Of a DNA stretch of 64,000 nt, positions 1-8,743 are shown in pieces. Positions within the stretch are counted from its first letter, which is position 1. Each line of letters starts with the position of its first letter. A program made the position numbers and the translations under genes. The notes under the pieces are model-generated. The model saw nothing but the letters and a program-made list of their open reading frames with translations, had not been told where the DNA came from and searched no databases. This stretch comes from Accumulibacter sp031732795 (GTDB lineage: Bacteria; Pseudomonadota; Gammaproteobacteria; Burkholderiales; Rhodocyclaceae). The stretch is taken from NCBI GenBank assembly GCA_031732795.1, contig JAVMKC010000031.1, positions 62,001-126,000 of the forward strand. Direction: 5' to 3'.

Positions 1-37
1 GTCTTGGAATGTAAACCCCGGTCGGCTTCCGCTCTGT

Positions 38-66
38 AAGGCTTGGCGGGTCGCCAAGCCTTTTTT
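38..66. terminator. Rho-independent terminator of an upstream gene
   Basis: An 11-bp perfect stem (38-48 with 52-62) closes on a 3-base loop and runs into six T residues. It faces rightward and probably ends a gene lying before the window. The A residues before the stem mean it could also work weakly leftward. Confidence 0.85.
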
Positions 67-320
67 GTGCTCGAAATTCAGACCTTTTTCTCCGGCCATG
101 GCTCGATGGGCGGATTTGTCCAGATTCATCCGGATTTCCCGCCAGCTGCCGGCTCACCAACCGTGCGGCAACGCGAAGTCCTGAATTTCCAGCAGCCGGA
201 AAACCAAGCCATTACCGTGTCACCGCATTCGAAATCGGTGAGTGCCGACGAATCGCGGTAGTATGCGCTTCCCCTTTTTGGCGTTGCTGTTGTGATTCAT
301 CAGTTTTTCGGACGACGCTG
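67..320. other. Gene-free leader before ccoI
   Basis: I find no convincing gene here; a 72-codon open frame in this stretch has no ribosome site and no family resemblance. A TAGTAT hexamer at 259-264 could be the -10 of ccoI, but unlike the ccoN and ccoG promoters there is no FNR-type box at the matching distance upstream. Confidence 0.4.
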
Positions 321-2768
321 ATGGCTGCGCCGTGCTACCACTGTGGCCAGCCTATTCCAACCGGCCTTGATTTGTCGGTGACCATTGCTGGACAGTCGCA
401 TGCGCTCTGCTGTGCTGGCTGCCAGGCAGTGGCCCAGGCCATCGTGACCCACGGTCTTGAAGACTATTATCACCATCGTGATGCCCTGCCAGATTCGCCG
501 CGCGAGGCGTTGCCGGCCGTCGTCGATACGCTGCGACTGTACGATCATCCTGACTTTCAGCGCAGCTTCGTGCAGCGTATCGGCAATGATGATTCCCTGC
601 GCGAAGCGTCGCTGATTCTCGAAGGAATCACCTGTTCGGCGTGCATCTGGCTGAACGAGCAGCATCTGGCCAAGCTGCCCGGGGTGATCGCGGTGGAGAT
701 CAACTACGCTACCCGTCGCGCGCGGATTCGCTGGGATGAAAGCCGGATCAGGTTGTCGGACATTCTGGCAGCGGTGGCTGCCATCGGCTATCGCGCGCAT
801 CCCTACGACAGCTCGCGCAGCGAGGATTTGGCGCGCCAGGAGCGACGTAACGCTTTGTGGCGGGTCTTTGTTGCCGGTTTCGGGATGATGCAGGTGATGA
901 TGTACGCCGTGCCGGTCTATTTCGCCAGTGCTGGTGAAATGACGCCGGCGATCGAGCAGTTGATGCGCTGGGCGAGTCTGGTGCTGACAGTGCCGGTCAT
1001 TACTTATTCGGCGGCGCCTTTTTTCCGTAACGCCTGGCGGGATTTGCGACTGAGGCGGGTTGGCATGGATGTGCCGGTGGCTTTGGGAATCGGAACGGCT
1101 TTCGCTGCCAGCGTCTGGGCGACTTTGACAGCCAGCGGGGAAGTCTATTTCGATTCGGTGACGATGTTCGTCTTCTTTTTGTTGAGCGGCCGATTTCTGG
1201 AAATGAACGCCCGTCATCGCGCGGTCAGCGGTACCGAAGCGCTGGCCAAGCTGTTGCCGGCGGTGGCTACCCGGCTGAATGGTTTCCCGGACAGTCGCGA
1301 TGCGACGCAGATTCTGGTTGCCGAATTGTGCGTCGACGACGTGGTGCGGGTGCTGCCCGGCGAATCGATTCCCGCCGACGGTGTGGTTCTCGAAGGCGAG
1401 AGCAACGTCGATGAGTCGTTGTTGACCGGCGAGAGTGCGCCGGTCGATAAATCACCGGGGCTGAGTGTCACCGGTGGGGCGATCAATCGACAGAGTCCGT
1501 TGCTGGTCAAAGTAACGGCCGTCGGCGAAGGGACACGGTTGTCGGCGATCGTCCGCCTGATGGAACGAGCGGCGATGGATAAACCGAAGATCGTCGAAAC
1601 GGCCGACCGGGTGGCCAGCCGCTTCATCGTCGTGCTGCTCTTGCTGGCGTTGGTCGTGGCGATGGTCTGGTGGATGATCGATCCACGTCAGGCTTTATGG
1701 GTGACCGTTTCGGTTCTGGTGGTCAGTTGTCCGTGCGCCTTGTCACTGGCCACCCCGATCGCGTTGACCGTCGCCAGTGGGGCGATGGCGCGCGTCGGTT
1801 TGCTGGTGACGCGCAGTCAGGCCGTCGAAACCCTGGCCCGCGCGAGTCATTTCGTTTTCGACAAGACCGGCACCTTGACCAGCGGGCGGATGCGTTTGCT
1901 GGAGGTCGTCCCGCTTTCTGGGCGATCTCCGGCCGAGTGCCTGTCGATCGCTGCCGCCCTGGAGGAGGCGTCTGAACATCCGATTGCCGTTTCATTGCGC
2001 GACGCGGCGGGGAAGGAGGCCAAGGCGGAATGGATGTTGTCGGAACCGAAGAATGACCCCGGAGCAGGAGTCACGGCGCAATGGAACGGGCGAGTGCTGC
2101 GCCTCGGCCGCCCGGATTATGTGCACGAGCTCCACCATCAACCCTGGCCAACGGTAAGAGACACTTTGCTGGACAGTGGCGATACGGTGATCGCCCTGGG
2201 CGACGAAACGGGTTGGCTGGCGGCGTTCCGTCTCGGCGATCGACCTCGCGACGAAGCGGCTCCGATGATTGCCGCCTTGCGCGCTGCGGGCAAGCATGTT
2301 TCGCTGTTGACCGGCGACGCCGAGCCAGCCGCGCGTCGAGTAGCCCGCCTGCTGGGAATCGAGCGGGTGTGCGCCGGAGCATCGCCCCAGGAAAAGCAGC
2401 ACTATGTCGCCGGATTGCAGGCGGATGGTGCGGTGGTGGCCATGGTCGGCGATGGTGTCAACGACGCGCCGGTTCTCGCGCAGGCGCAGGTGTCGGTGGC
2501 GATGGGCAACGGTTCGCAATTGGCCCGTACGCAAGCGGACCTGGTGCTGTTGTCGGAAAACCTCGACCATTTGCAACGCGGAGTGGTCATTGCGCGCCGT
2601 ACGCTGACCGTGGTCAGGCAAAATCTGCTGTGGGCTTTTGCGTACAACCTGCTGATTCTGCCTTTGGCGGTGATGGGGTTGATCACCCCTTGGATGGCCG
2701 GAATCGGCATGTCCGGCAGTTCCTTGCTCGTTGTCGCCAATTCGCTGCGGTTGCAGAAACTTTCCTGA
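321..2768 (+). CDS. ccoI: CcoI/FixI copper-exporting P1B-type ATPase for cbb3 oxidase assembly
   Basis: This is a heavy-metal P-type ATPase of 815 residues. The N-terminus carries Cys5/Cys8 and Cys30, Cys31, Cys34, the Cys-rich region usual for CcoI, followed by a heavy-metal-associated domain with a CSAC metal site near residue 104. Membrane segments follow, with the CPC ion-path motif near residue 470, the DKTGTLT phosphorylation loop near 514 and GDGVND near 710. In the family the protein moves copper across the inner membrane for insertion into the CuB site of cytochrome cbb3 oxidase. It lies directly upstream of ccoS and ccoNOQP, which sets it apart from a detoxification CopA. No strong Shine-Dalgarno precedes the ATG, so the exact start is slightly uncertain. 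Confidence 0.95.
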   Translation: MAAPCYHCGQPIPTGLDLSVTIAGQSHALCCAGCQAVAQAIVTHGLEDYYHHRDALPDSPREALPAVVDTLRLYDHPDFQRSFVQRIGNDDSLREASLILEGITCSACIWLNEQHLAKLPGVIAVEINYATRRARIRWDESRIRLSDILAAVAAIGYRAHPYDSSRSEDLARQERRNALWRVFVAGFGMMQVMMYAVPVYFASAGEMTPAIEQLMRWASLVLTVPVITYSAAPFFRNAWRDLRLRRVGMDVPVALGIGTAFAASVWATLTASGEVYFDSVTMFVFFLLSGRFLEMNARHRAVSGTEALAKLLPAVATRLNGFPDSRDATQILVAELCVDDVVRVLPGESIPADGVVLEGESNVDESLLTGESAPVDKSPGLSVTGGAINRQSPLLVKVTAVGEGTRLSAIVRLMERAAMDKPKIVETADRVASRFIVVLLLLALVVAMVWWMIDPRQALWVTVSVLVVSCPCALSLATPIALTVASGAMARVGLLVTRSQAVETLARASHFVFDKTGTLTSGRMRLLEVVPLSGRSPAECLSIAAALEEASEHPIAVSLRDAAGKEAKAEWMLSEPKNDPGAGVTAQWNGRVLRLGRPDYVHELHHQPWPTVRDTLLDSGDTVIALGDETGWLAAFRLGDRPRDEAAPMIAALRAAGKHVSLLTGDAEPAARRVARLLGIERVCAGASPQEKQHYVAGLQADGAVVAMVGDGVNDAPVLAQAQVSVAMGNGSQLARTQADLVLLSENLDHLQRGVVIARRTLTVVRQNLLWAFAYNLLILPLAVMGLITPWMAGIGMSGSSLLVVANSLRLQKLS

Positions 2769-2793
2769 TCTTCTCTTTTGGCTTTTCAGAACG

Positions 2794-3051
2794 ATGGAAA
2801 CGCTTTATTTGTTGATTCCTCTGTCGGTGGTCCTGGTTTTTCTGATCGGCATCGCATTCTGGTGGTCGCTACGCAACGGGCAATTCGAAGATCTGGAAGG
2901 GCCGGGATATCGTCTGCTGATGGATGATGACCGGATTCATCCATCGATGGCTGACACAGAGCCGCATGTGGCCGTGAGTCCAGACTCCGACGATCAACCG
3001 GTTGTGTTGTCAGAACCGGCAACGAGCGTGACAAAACCACGCGACACTTGA
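2794..3051 (+). CDS. ccoS: CcoS/FixS cbb3 oxidase maturation protein
   Basis: This small protein of 85 residues starts METLYLLIPLSVVLVFLIG, a single N-terminal membrane helix of about 20 residues. The conserved FWW segment and an acidic stretch (FEDLEGPGYRLLMDDD) follow, as in CcoS. An in-frame ATG lies 63 bases upstream, inside ccoI, but its extra residues do not resemble the family, so 2794 is preferred. In other bacteria CcoS is needed for heme and copper incorporation into cbb3. It follows ccoI by 25 bases and is probably co-transcribed with it. The C-terminal tail of roughly 35 polar residues is poorly conserved in the family. Confidence 0.9.
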   Translation: METLYLLIPLSVVLVFLIGIAFWWSLRNGQFEDLEGPGYRLLMDDDRIHPSMADTEPHVAVSPDSDDQPVVLSEPATSVTKPRDT

Positions 3052-3157
3052 CGCAAATCAAAAAGCTTGCCAAATGGGCTGAGATAATCCCTTTCAGATC
3101 GTGTGCGAATGCAGAGCCGCAGTTCTGCACAATCAGGGAGTTTCTCTGTTGGGGTTT

Positions 3158-3186
3158 GGGTGCGTTTCTCAACGCACCCTTTTTTT
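3158..3186 (+). terminator. Rho-independent terminator between ccoS and ccoN
   Basis: A 9-bp perfect stem (3158-3166 with 3171-3179) with a TCTC loop is followed by seven T residues. It lies 107 bases past the ccoS stop, separating ccoIS from the oxygen-regulated ccoNOQP promoter. The long distance from the stop leaves room for a small transcript ending here. Confidence 0.85.
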
Positions 3187-3222
3187 GTGTGGAGGTGGAG
3201 AGACCGGTGAGAGTAGTAAGGA

Positions 3223-3263
3223 TTGATCTGTGTCAAACATTTAACTGAAGGTTAAAATAGTAT
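3223..3263 (+). promoter_or_regulatory. FNR/Anr-type class II promoter of ccoNOQP
   Basis: TTGATctgtGTCAA at 3223-3236 matches 9 of 10 conserved FNR-box positions (TTGAT-N4-ATCAA). A TAGTAT -10 element follows at 3258-3263, starting 28.5 bases from the box centre, which puts the centre near -41.5 as in class II FNR-activated promoters. The ccoG promoter repeats this architecture base for base in its spacing. Confidence 0.75.
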
Positions 3264-3336
3264 CCGCAATGTCATTGCCTTTGATAAGGGCATTTGGGCG
3301 GTGAAAACCGGTTTTAGTCACGAATGAGGTGAGTCC

Positions 3337-4764
3337 ATGTTGGAAACTCAGTCAACATACAACTACAAGGTGGTGCGACAGTTCGCTGTAATGACTGTCA
3401 TCTGGGGAATCGTCGGAATGCTGGTCGGCGTGATCATTGCTGCTCAGCTGGTCTGGCCGGAGCTGAATTTGGGCTGGCTTCATTTCGGTCGTTTGCGGCC
3501 ACTGCATACCAATGCGGTTATTTTTGCCTTTGGTGGTTGCGCTTTGTTCGCCACCTCCTACTACGTCGTGCAACGGACCTGTCATACCCGGATTTTCTCC
3601 GATGCGCTGGCTGCCTTCACCTTCTGGGGATGGCAATTGATCATCGTTCTGGCGGCCGTCACCTTGCCACTGGGCATTACCTCGGGCAAGGAATACGCCG
3701 AACTCGAATGGCCGATCGACATCCTGATCACCGTCGTCTGGGTTGCTTATGCCATCGTTTTCTTCGGCACCATCGCCAAACGCAAGGTGACCCATATCTA
3801 TGTCGCCAACTGGTTTTACGGTGGTTTCATTCTGGCGGTTGCCTTGTTGCACGTGGTCAATAGCGCGGAAATTCCGGTTACGTTGACCAAGTCGTATTCG
3901 GCGTACGCCGGAGTCCAGGACGCGATGGTCCAATGGTGGTATGGCCATAACGCCGTCGGTTTCTTCCTCACCGCCGGGTTCCTGGGCATGATGTACTACT
4001 TCGTTCCCAAACAGGCGGAACGCCCGGTTTATTCGTACCGTTTGTCGGTGGTGCACTTCTGGGCTCTGATCTTCACCTACATGTGGGCCGGCCCGCACCA
4101 CTTGCATTACACCGCTTTGCCTGACTGGACGCAGTCGGTAGGGATGCTGTTCTCGCTGATTTTGCTGGCGCCGTCCTGGGGCGGGATGATCAACGGTGTG
4201 ATGACGCTGTCGGGCGCTTGGCACAAACTGCGTGACGACCCGATCCTCAAGTTCCTGATTACTTCGCTGTCCTTCTATGGCATGTCGACGTTCGAAGGCC
4301 CGATGATGGCGATCAAGACGGTCAATGCGCTGTCGCATTACACCGACTGGACGGTTGGCCATGTGCACTCGGGGGCCTTGGGCTGGGTGGCCATGGTTTC
4401 GATCGGTTCGATCTACTATCTGCTGCCGCGGCTGTTCGGCAAGCCGGAAATGTTCAGCGTGCGCCTGATCACCGTGCATTTCTGGGTGGCAACGGTTGGT
4501 GTCGTGCTGTATATCGCCTCGATGTGGATTTCCGGGGTCATGCAAGGTCTGATGTGGCGTGCGGTCAATGCCGATGGAACGCTGACCTACAGCTTCGTGG
4601 AATCGGTCAAGGCCTCGTATCCGTTCTGGGCAATTCGTTTCCTTGGTGGTCTGCTGTTCCTGGTCGGCATGCTGATCATGGCTTACAACATGGTCAAGAC
4701 GATTGCCGGTGGCCGCGCAGTCAATGACGCCCGCGTCCTGTTGCCGGCTGCTCATCACGCTTGA
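3337..4764 (+). CDS. ccoN: Cytochrome c oxidase cbb3-type catalytic subunit I
   Basis: The 475-residue polytopic protein is the heme b/b3-CuB subunit that reduces O2 to water at very low oxygen. Visible ligand regions include RLRPLHTNAVIFAFGG near residue 55, WWYGHNAVGFF near 205, GPHHLHYTALPDW near 255 and HVHSGALGW near 345. Length and a dozen hydrophobic helices fit CcoN. GAGGTGA lies a few bases before the ATG. The leader holds a 12-bp palindrome AAAACCGGTTTT at 3304-3315. It is the first gene of ccoNOQP and is preceded by an FNR-type promoter. Confidence 0.98.
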   Translation: MLETQSTYNYKVVRQFAVMTVIWGIVGMLVGVIIAAQLVWPELNLGWLHFGRLRPLHTNAVIFAFGGCALFATSYYVVQRTCHTRIFSDALAAFTFWGWQLIIVLAAVTLPLGITSGKEYAELEWPIDILITVVWVAYAIVFFGTIAKRKVTHIYVANWFYGGFILAVALLHVVNSAEIPVTLTKSYSAYAGVQDAMVQWWYGHNAVGFFLTAGFLGMMYYFVPKQAERPVYSYRLSVVHFWALIFTYMWAGPHHLHYTALPDWTQSVGMLFSLILLAPSWGGMINGVMTLSGAWHKLRDDPILKFLITSLSFYGMSTFEGPMMAIKTVNALSHYTDWTVGHVHSGALGWVAMVSIGSIYYLLPRLFGKPEMFSVRLITVHFWVATVGVVLYIASMWISGVMQGLMWRAVNADGTLTYSFVESVKASYPFWAIRFLGGLLFLVGMLIMAYNMVKTIAGGRAVNDARVLLPAAHHA

Positions 4765-4775
4765 GAGGGAACGAA

Positions 4776-5390
4776 ATGAAACTGAGTCAAGATGCAGTTG
4801 AACGCAATGTCGGTCTGATGGTTCTACTGACCTTGCTGGTGGTCAGTGTCGGTGGCCTGGTGGAAATCGTGCCCTTGTTTTTCCAGAAGTACGCGACTGA
4901 ACCGGTCGCTGGCCTCAAGCCTTACGATCCGCTTCGACTGACCGGGCGCGATGTGTACATCCGTGAGGGATGCTTCCTCTGTCATTCGCAGATGATTCGT
5001 CCTTTCCGGGCGGAAACCGAACGGTACGGCCATTATTCGGTGGGTGGCGAGTTTGTTTATGACCATCCGTTCCAGTGGGGTTCGAAGCGTACCGGTCCCG
5101 ATCTTCACCGGGTTGGCGGCCGCTACTCCGACGAATGGCATCGCGCCCATCTGATCAACCCGCGCGATGTGGTTCCCGACTCCAACATGCCGGCGTTTGC
5201 CTTCCTGGAGAAAGCTCCGGCGGATGCCAGCACCATTGAAGCCAAGATGCGGGCTTTGCGTACCGTCGGCGTACCTTATACCGATGAAGAGATCGCCGGT
5301 GCCAAGAAGCAGCTCGAAAACAAGAGCGAGCTCGATGCGCTGATTGCCTATCTGCAAGGCATGGGTCTTGAAATGAAGAATGCCAAGTAG
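4776..5390 (+). CDS. ccoO: Cytochrome c oxidase cbb3-type subunit II (mono-heme c)
   Basis: The 204-residue membrane-anchored cytochrome c begins MKLSQDAVERNVGLMVLLTL with one N-terminal helix, and carries a single heme c motif CFLCH near residue 66-70, followed by MIRPFRAETERYGHYS, a CcoO signature. The ATG at 4776 is chosen over one 15 bases upstream because the residues from MKLS onward match the family and the spacing to AGAGGGA suits it. It passes electrons from CcoP to the CcoN heme b. It follows ccoN by 11 bases. Confidence 0.97.
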   Translation: MKLSQDAVERNVGLMVLLTLLVVSVGGLVEIVPLFFQKYATEPVAGLKPYDPLRLTGRDVYIREGCFLCHSQMIRPFRAETERYGHYSVGGEFVYDHPFQWGSKRTGPDLHRVGGRYSDEWHRAHLINPRDVVPDSNMPAFAFLEKAPADASTIEAKMRALRTVGVPYTDEEIAGAKKQLENKSELDALIAYLQGMGLEMKNAK

Positions 5391-5393
5391 GTC

Positions 5394-5588
5394 ATGGACA
5401 TCAACGACCTCCGTTCCCTCATCACCGTTCTGTCATTCATTACCTTTCTGGGTATTGTCTGGTGGGCTTATGGGATGAAAAGTAACAAAAAACGTTTTGA
5501 AGAAGCGTCGATGTTGCCCTTTTCGGATGAGGAAGCGGATCAAGTCGAACTGGGGTTGGATCGTAAAGGACAAAGGAAAACGTCATGA
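5394..5588 (+). CDS. ccoQ: cbb3 oxidase small subunit IV
   Basis: A 64-residue protein with one membrane helix (roughly residues 8-28, ending in WWAYG) and a charged C-terminus. It sits between ccoO (3-base gap) and ccoP (ATGA overlap), as CcoQ does. CcoQ stabilises the CcoNO-CcoP complex, especially in the presence of oxygen. The second half is rich in Lys, Glu and Asp. Confidence 0.93.
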   Translation: MDINDLRSLITVLSFITFLGIVWWAYGMKSNKKRFEEASMLPFSDEEADQVELGLDRKGQRKTS

Positions 5589-6490
5589 ACGAGTTTGTAA
5601 ATCAGTTTTGGAACTGGTACGTCATTCTGCTGGTGCTCTTCAGCATCATTGCCTGCGGAATTCTTCTCTGGACTCAGAGCACGCCCCCGCCGGCGGGGCA
5701 GGTGGATACGACCGGTCACGTCTGGGATGAAACGCTTGAAGAGTTCAACAACCCGCTGCCCAAGTGGTGGATGTGGCTGTTCTACATTACAGTGGTCTTT
5801 TCGCTGGTTTATGCGGCGCTTTACCCGACACTTGGCGGTTATCAGGGTGTGTTGAATTGGTCGTCCTTCGGTAAGCATGCCGAAGAGGTCAAGGCGGTTG
5901 ATGAAAAAATCAAACCTACGTACGACAAGTATCTGAAAACCGACCTCAAGGCGCTGGCTGCTGACAAAGAGGCAATGGAAACCGGCAAACGGCTCTATCT
6001 GACGTATTGCATGCAGTGCCACGGTGCCGACGGGCGTGGAGCGAAAGGGTTCCCGAATCTTGCCGACAACGATTGGCAATGGGGTGGTGAGCCCGCGCAA
6101 ATCGTCGAGACGATCAGTAACGGTCGAGTCGGTGCGATGCCGTCGCATGCACAACTCGGTGCGGAAACGATCCAGGATTTGGCCAACTACGTCCGTTCGC
6201 TGTCCGGTCTGTCCGCTGATTCGGTCCGCGTTGCCAAGGGTCAGGAAGCATTCAACAGTTCCGGTTGCTCAGGCTGTCACGGCCCCGACGCGAAAGGGAT
6301 GACGGCAATGGGTGCTCCGAATCTGACCGACAAGATCTGGCTGTACGGCGGTTCCAAGGAAACCATCGTCGAAACGATCACTAAAGGGCGTACGAATCAA
6401 ATGCCGGCTTGGAAAGACTTTCTGGGCGAGGGCAAGGTGCATGTTTTGGCGGCCTATGTCTTGAGTCTTGGAGCAGCGGGCAATAAATGA
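5585..6490 (+). CDS. ccoP: Cytochrome c oxidase cbb3-type subunit III (di-heme c)
   Basis: The 301-residue subunit has two N-terminal membrane helices (about 10-30 and 60-80) with the linker HVWDETLEEFNNPLPKWW, the CcoP hallmark. Two periplasmic heme c domains follow, with CMQCH near residue 142 and CSGCH near 228. It accepts electrons from soluble cytochromes c and passes them to CcoO. The start codon overlaps the ccoQ stop as ATGA. A strong terminator follows the stop closely, ending the ccoNOQP unit. Confidence 0.97.
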   Translation: MNEFVNQFWNWYVILLVLFSIIACGILLWTQSTPPPAGQVDTTGHVWDETLEEFNNPLPKWWMWLFYITVVFSLVYAALYPTLGGYQGVLNWSSFGKHAEEVKAVDEKIKPTYDKYLKTDLKALAADKEAMETGKRLYLTYCMQCHGADGRGAKGFPNLADNDWQWGGEPAQIVETISNGRVGAMPSHAQLGAETIQDLANYVRSLSGLSADSVRVAKGQEAFNSSGCSGCHGPDAKGMTAMGAPNLTDKIWLYGGSKETIVETITKGRTNQMPAWKDFLGEGKVHVLAAYVLSLGAAGNK

Positions 6491-6496
6491 TTTCCA

Positions 6497-6524
6497 AAGA
6501 AGCGGCGCAAGCCGCTTCTTTTTT
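6497..6524 (+). terminator. Terminator of ccoNOQP
   Basis: A 10-bp perfect stem (6497-6506 with 6511-6520) with a GCAA tetraloop leads into six T residues. It lies just past the ccoP stop and separates ccoNOQP from the separately promoted ccoGH unit. Confidence 0.92.
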
Positions 6525-6678
6525 GTCTGTCGAGCAAGCTCACCCACCATGGCGGTCATTCTGATCTGATTTTTCACACCCTTCTTCGCTGTATCAGCCC
6601 GATCTCTGGCCGAAATTCATCAACGACATGGCGCACGCCGGATTTTTCGAACACGTTTCATGATCGCGTTTTTTCCGG

Positions 6679-6719
6679 CTGATTCATGTCAAACTCTTCC
6701 TGTCGGCAAGTATTAGTAT
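6679..6719 (+). promoter_or_regulatory. FNR/Anr-type class II promoter of ccoGH
   Basis: CTGATtcatGTCAA at 6679-6692 matches 8 of 10 FNR-box positions. TAGTAT at 6714-6719 starts 28.5 bases from the box centre. Both the spacing and the hexamer are identical to those before ccoN, which makes a chance match unlikely. Confidence 0.68.
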
Positions 6720-6759
6720 TAGCGTTTGGTTTATTTCTGCAAAGACAGGAGTTGCGATC

Positions 6760-8184
6760 ATGACTGACTTGGCCAGCAACAAGGCCAGACCTCCCAAAGC
6801 CGTGCCGATCAAGGTCGTTGGGCTGTACGAGAAACACAAGACGGTTTACGCCCGTTCCGTCAGTGGTACCTTCAATACATGGCGTTGGGTCATGGTTTTC
6901 ATCACCCAAGCGCTTTTTTATGGTTTGTGCTGGCTCGAATGGAATGGACGGCAGGCGGTCTTGTTCCATATCGTCGAACGCAAGTTTTACATTTTCGGTC
7001 TCGTATTCTGGCCGCAGGATGTCATTTATCTTGCCGTGCTGTTGGTTATTTCCGCGTATGCCCTGTTCCTGGTGACGGCAATCGGTGGGCGATTGTTTTG
7101 CGGTTATGCCTGTCCGCAAACGGTGTATACCGAAATCCTGATGTGGATCGAGCGCAAGATCGAAGGTGAACGGCCGGCGCGGATCAAGCTCGATGCTCAG
7201 CCGATGAATGCCCGAAAATTCCGCTTGAAGGCGAGCAAACATTTTCTCTGGCTATTGGTCGCCTTATGGACCGGGATCACCTTCGTTGGCTACTTCACGC
7301 CAATCAAGGAATTGCTCGGTGGAATTGCGGGTTTCGACCTGGGGCCGTGGGAAACCTTCTGGATCCTGTTTTACGCCGGTTTTCTGTACCTGATGGCCGG
7401 CTTCATGCGCGAACAGGTTTGCAAATACATGTGTCCGTACGCAAGGTTCCAGGGAGTGATGTTCGATCCGGATACCTTGATCATCACTTATGATCCTGAA
7501 CGCGGTGAGCCGCGCGGGACGCGCAAGAAAAATGCTGCATCTGGCGGTACTCCGCTTGGCGACTGCATCGACTGCAGTATCTGCGTACAGGTTTGCCCGA
7601 CCGGGATCGATATCCGCAACGGCTTGCAGCTCGAATGCATTGCCTGTGCCGCTTGCATCGATGCCTGTGATCAGGTGATGGACAAAGTGGGCTCCCCGCG
7701 CGGCCTGATCCGTTATTCGACTGAAAACGCACTCGCCAAGCATTACACGTTCCGCGAAATAATGGCGCATCTATTGCGTCCGCGCACCTTGTTATACGCC
7801 AGCATTCTGTTGGCGGTCATCGTTGCCGCCGGATGGAGCCTCGCTCATCGCGTGCCATTGAAAGTTGACGTACTACGAGATCGCACCGCGTTGTCTCGCG
7901 AGGCGGACGACGGACGAATCGAAAATGTGTTCAACCTGCATATCTGGAATACCGACGAACGTGTTCATCGCTATTCGATTACCGTCAGCGGGTTGAAAGA
8001 CATCACCCTGGTCGGCGAAAGCCTCGTCGAGATCCCCGCGGCGTCTGCAAAAATGGTCGTTCTGTCGGCAAGAGTCGAGGCGGACGCGGGTGCAAAAGGG
8101 TCCAACCGGATCTTTTTCGACGTCAAAGCCGAAGATGCCGACCATATTGCTGCTCACGAAAAGGCGACTTTTTTCCTGCCATGA
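6760..8184 (+). CDS. ccoG: CcoG/RdxA/FixG membrane iron-sulfur protein, cbb3 copper maturation
   Basis: The 474-residue protein has several membrane helices, a CGYACPQTVYTEI segment near residue 113, and a ferredoxin-like cluster region (about 269-306) with CIDCSICVQVCP and CIACAACIDACD arrangements for two 4Fe-4S centres. The last third is a periplasmic immunoglobulin-like domain. In the family CcoG reduces Cu(II) to Cu(I) for delivery to cbb3. AGGAG lies 8 bases before the ATG. It overlaps ccoH by an ATGA and has its own FNR-type promoter. Confidence 0.96.
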   Translation: MTDLASNKARPPKAVPIKVVGLYEKHKTVYARSVSGTFNTWRWVMVFITQALFYGLCWLEWNGRQAVLFHIVERKFYIFGLVFWPQDVIYLAVLLVISAYALFLVTAIGGRLFCGYACPQTVYTEILMWIERKIEGERPARIKLDAQPMNARKFRLKASKHFLWLLVALWTGITFVGYFTPIKELLGGIAGFDLGPWETFWILFYAGFLYLMAGFMREQVCKYMCPYARFQGVMFDPDTLIITYDPERGEPRGTRKKNAASGGTPLGDCIDCSICVQVCPTGIDIRNGLQLECIACAACIDACDQVMDKVGSPRGLIRYSTENALAKHYTFREIMAHLLRPRTLLYASILLAVIVAAGWSLAHRVPLKVDVLRDRTALSREADDGRIENVFNLHIWNTDERVHRYSITVSGLKDITLVGESLVEIPAASAKMVVLSARVEADAGAKGSNRIFFDVKAEDADHIAAHEKATFFLP

Positions 8185-8738
8185 ACAGACCCTTACGTAC
8201 CGACACTTTGCCCTGGTACCGCGAGCCTTGGCCCTGGTTGTTGATGCTTGGGCCGTTGGTTGTCGTTGTCGCCGGTTTATACACCGCCTATCTGGCCGTG
8301 ATCAGTAACGACGGTTTGGTGGCCGACGATTACTATAAGCAAGGGTTGGAGGTCAATCAGCAGTCGATGCGCGACCGTCGTGCCGCTGAATTGGGCATCG
8401 AGGCGCAACTGGTCGTCAATGGCAACGGCGATCGGTTGCGTGTATATCTCCGGGCGGATCCAACGACGTCTTTGCCGAATGAGCTGATCTTGCGCCTGAA
8501 CCATCCGACGCAGCCGGGTCTGGACCAACGGGTGACGTTGACAGCCGATGGCGGCGGAGTATTCAGCGGCCGGCTGACACCGTTCAGTGGACGTCGGCAT
8601 CTGATCATCGAGGATACGCAGAAGCAATGGCGCTTATTGGGTGACTGGGAGCCGGACAAGTCGTCTCCGCCACGGTTGGTGGCGCGGGCGGCTGAAACAC
8701 CGATGACCGGTCGTGGTTCTGTCGATGGTGAAAGGTGA
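8181..8738 (+). CDS. ccoH: CcoH/FixH cbb3 oxidase assembly protein
   Basis: The 185-residue protein carries the family N-terminus PWYREPWPWLLMLGPLVVVV with one membrane helix (about 17-41) and the conserved VADDYYKQGLEVNQ segment just after it. A periplasmic beta-rich domain follows. CcoH interacts with CcoN and is needed for stable assembly of cbb3. It overlaps ccoG by four bases. The C-terminal 30 residues are polar and divergent. Confidence 0.92.
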   Translation: MNRPLRTDTLPWYREPWPWLLMLGPLVVVVAGLYTAYLAVISNDGLVADDYYKQGLEVNQQSMRDRRAAELGIEAQLVVNGNGDRLRVYLRADPTTSLPNELILRLNHPTQPGLDQRVTLTADGGGVFSGRLTPFSGRRHLIIEDTQKQWRLLGDWEPDKSSPPRLVARAAETPMTGRGSVDGER

Positions 8739-8743
8739 ATGAG

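Noticed and set aside
2081..2815. 244-codon frame overlapping ccoI on the same strand
   Set aside because: Off-frame reading of the ATPase; Arg/Ala-rich and without motif.
3352..4758. Open frame of 468 codons antisense to ccoN
   Set aside because: Shadow of the highly conserved ccoN frame, with no hydrophobic core and no ribosome site.
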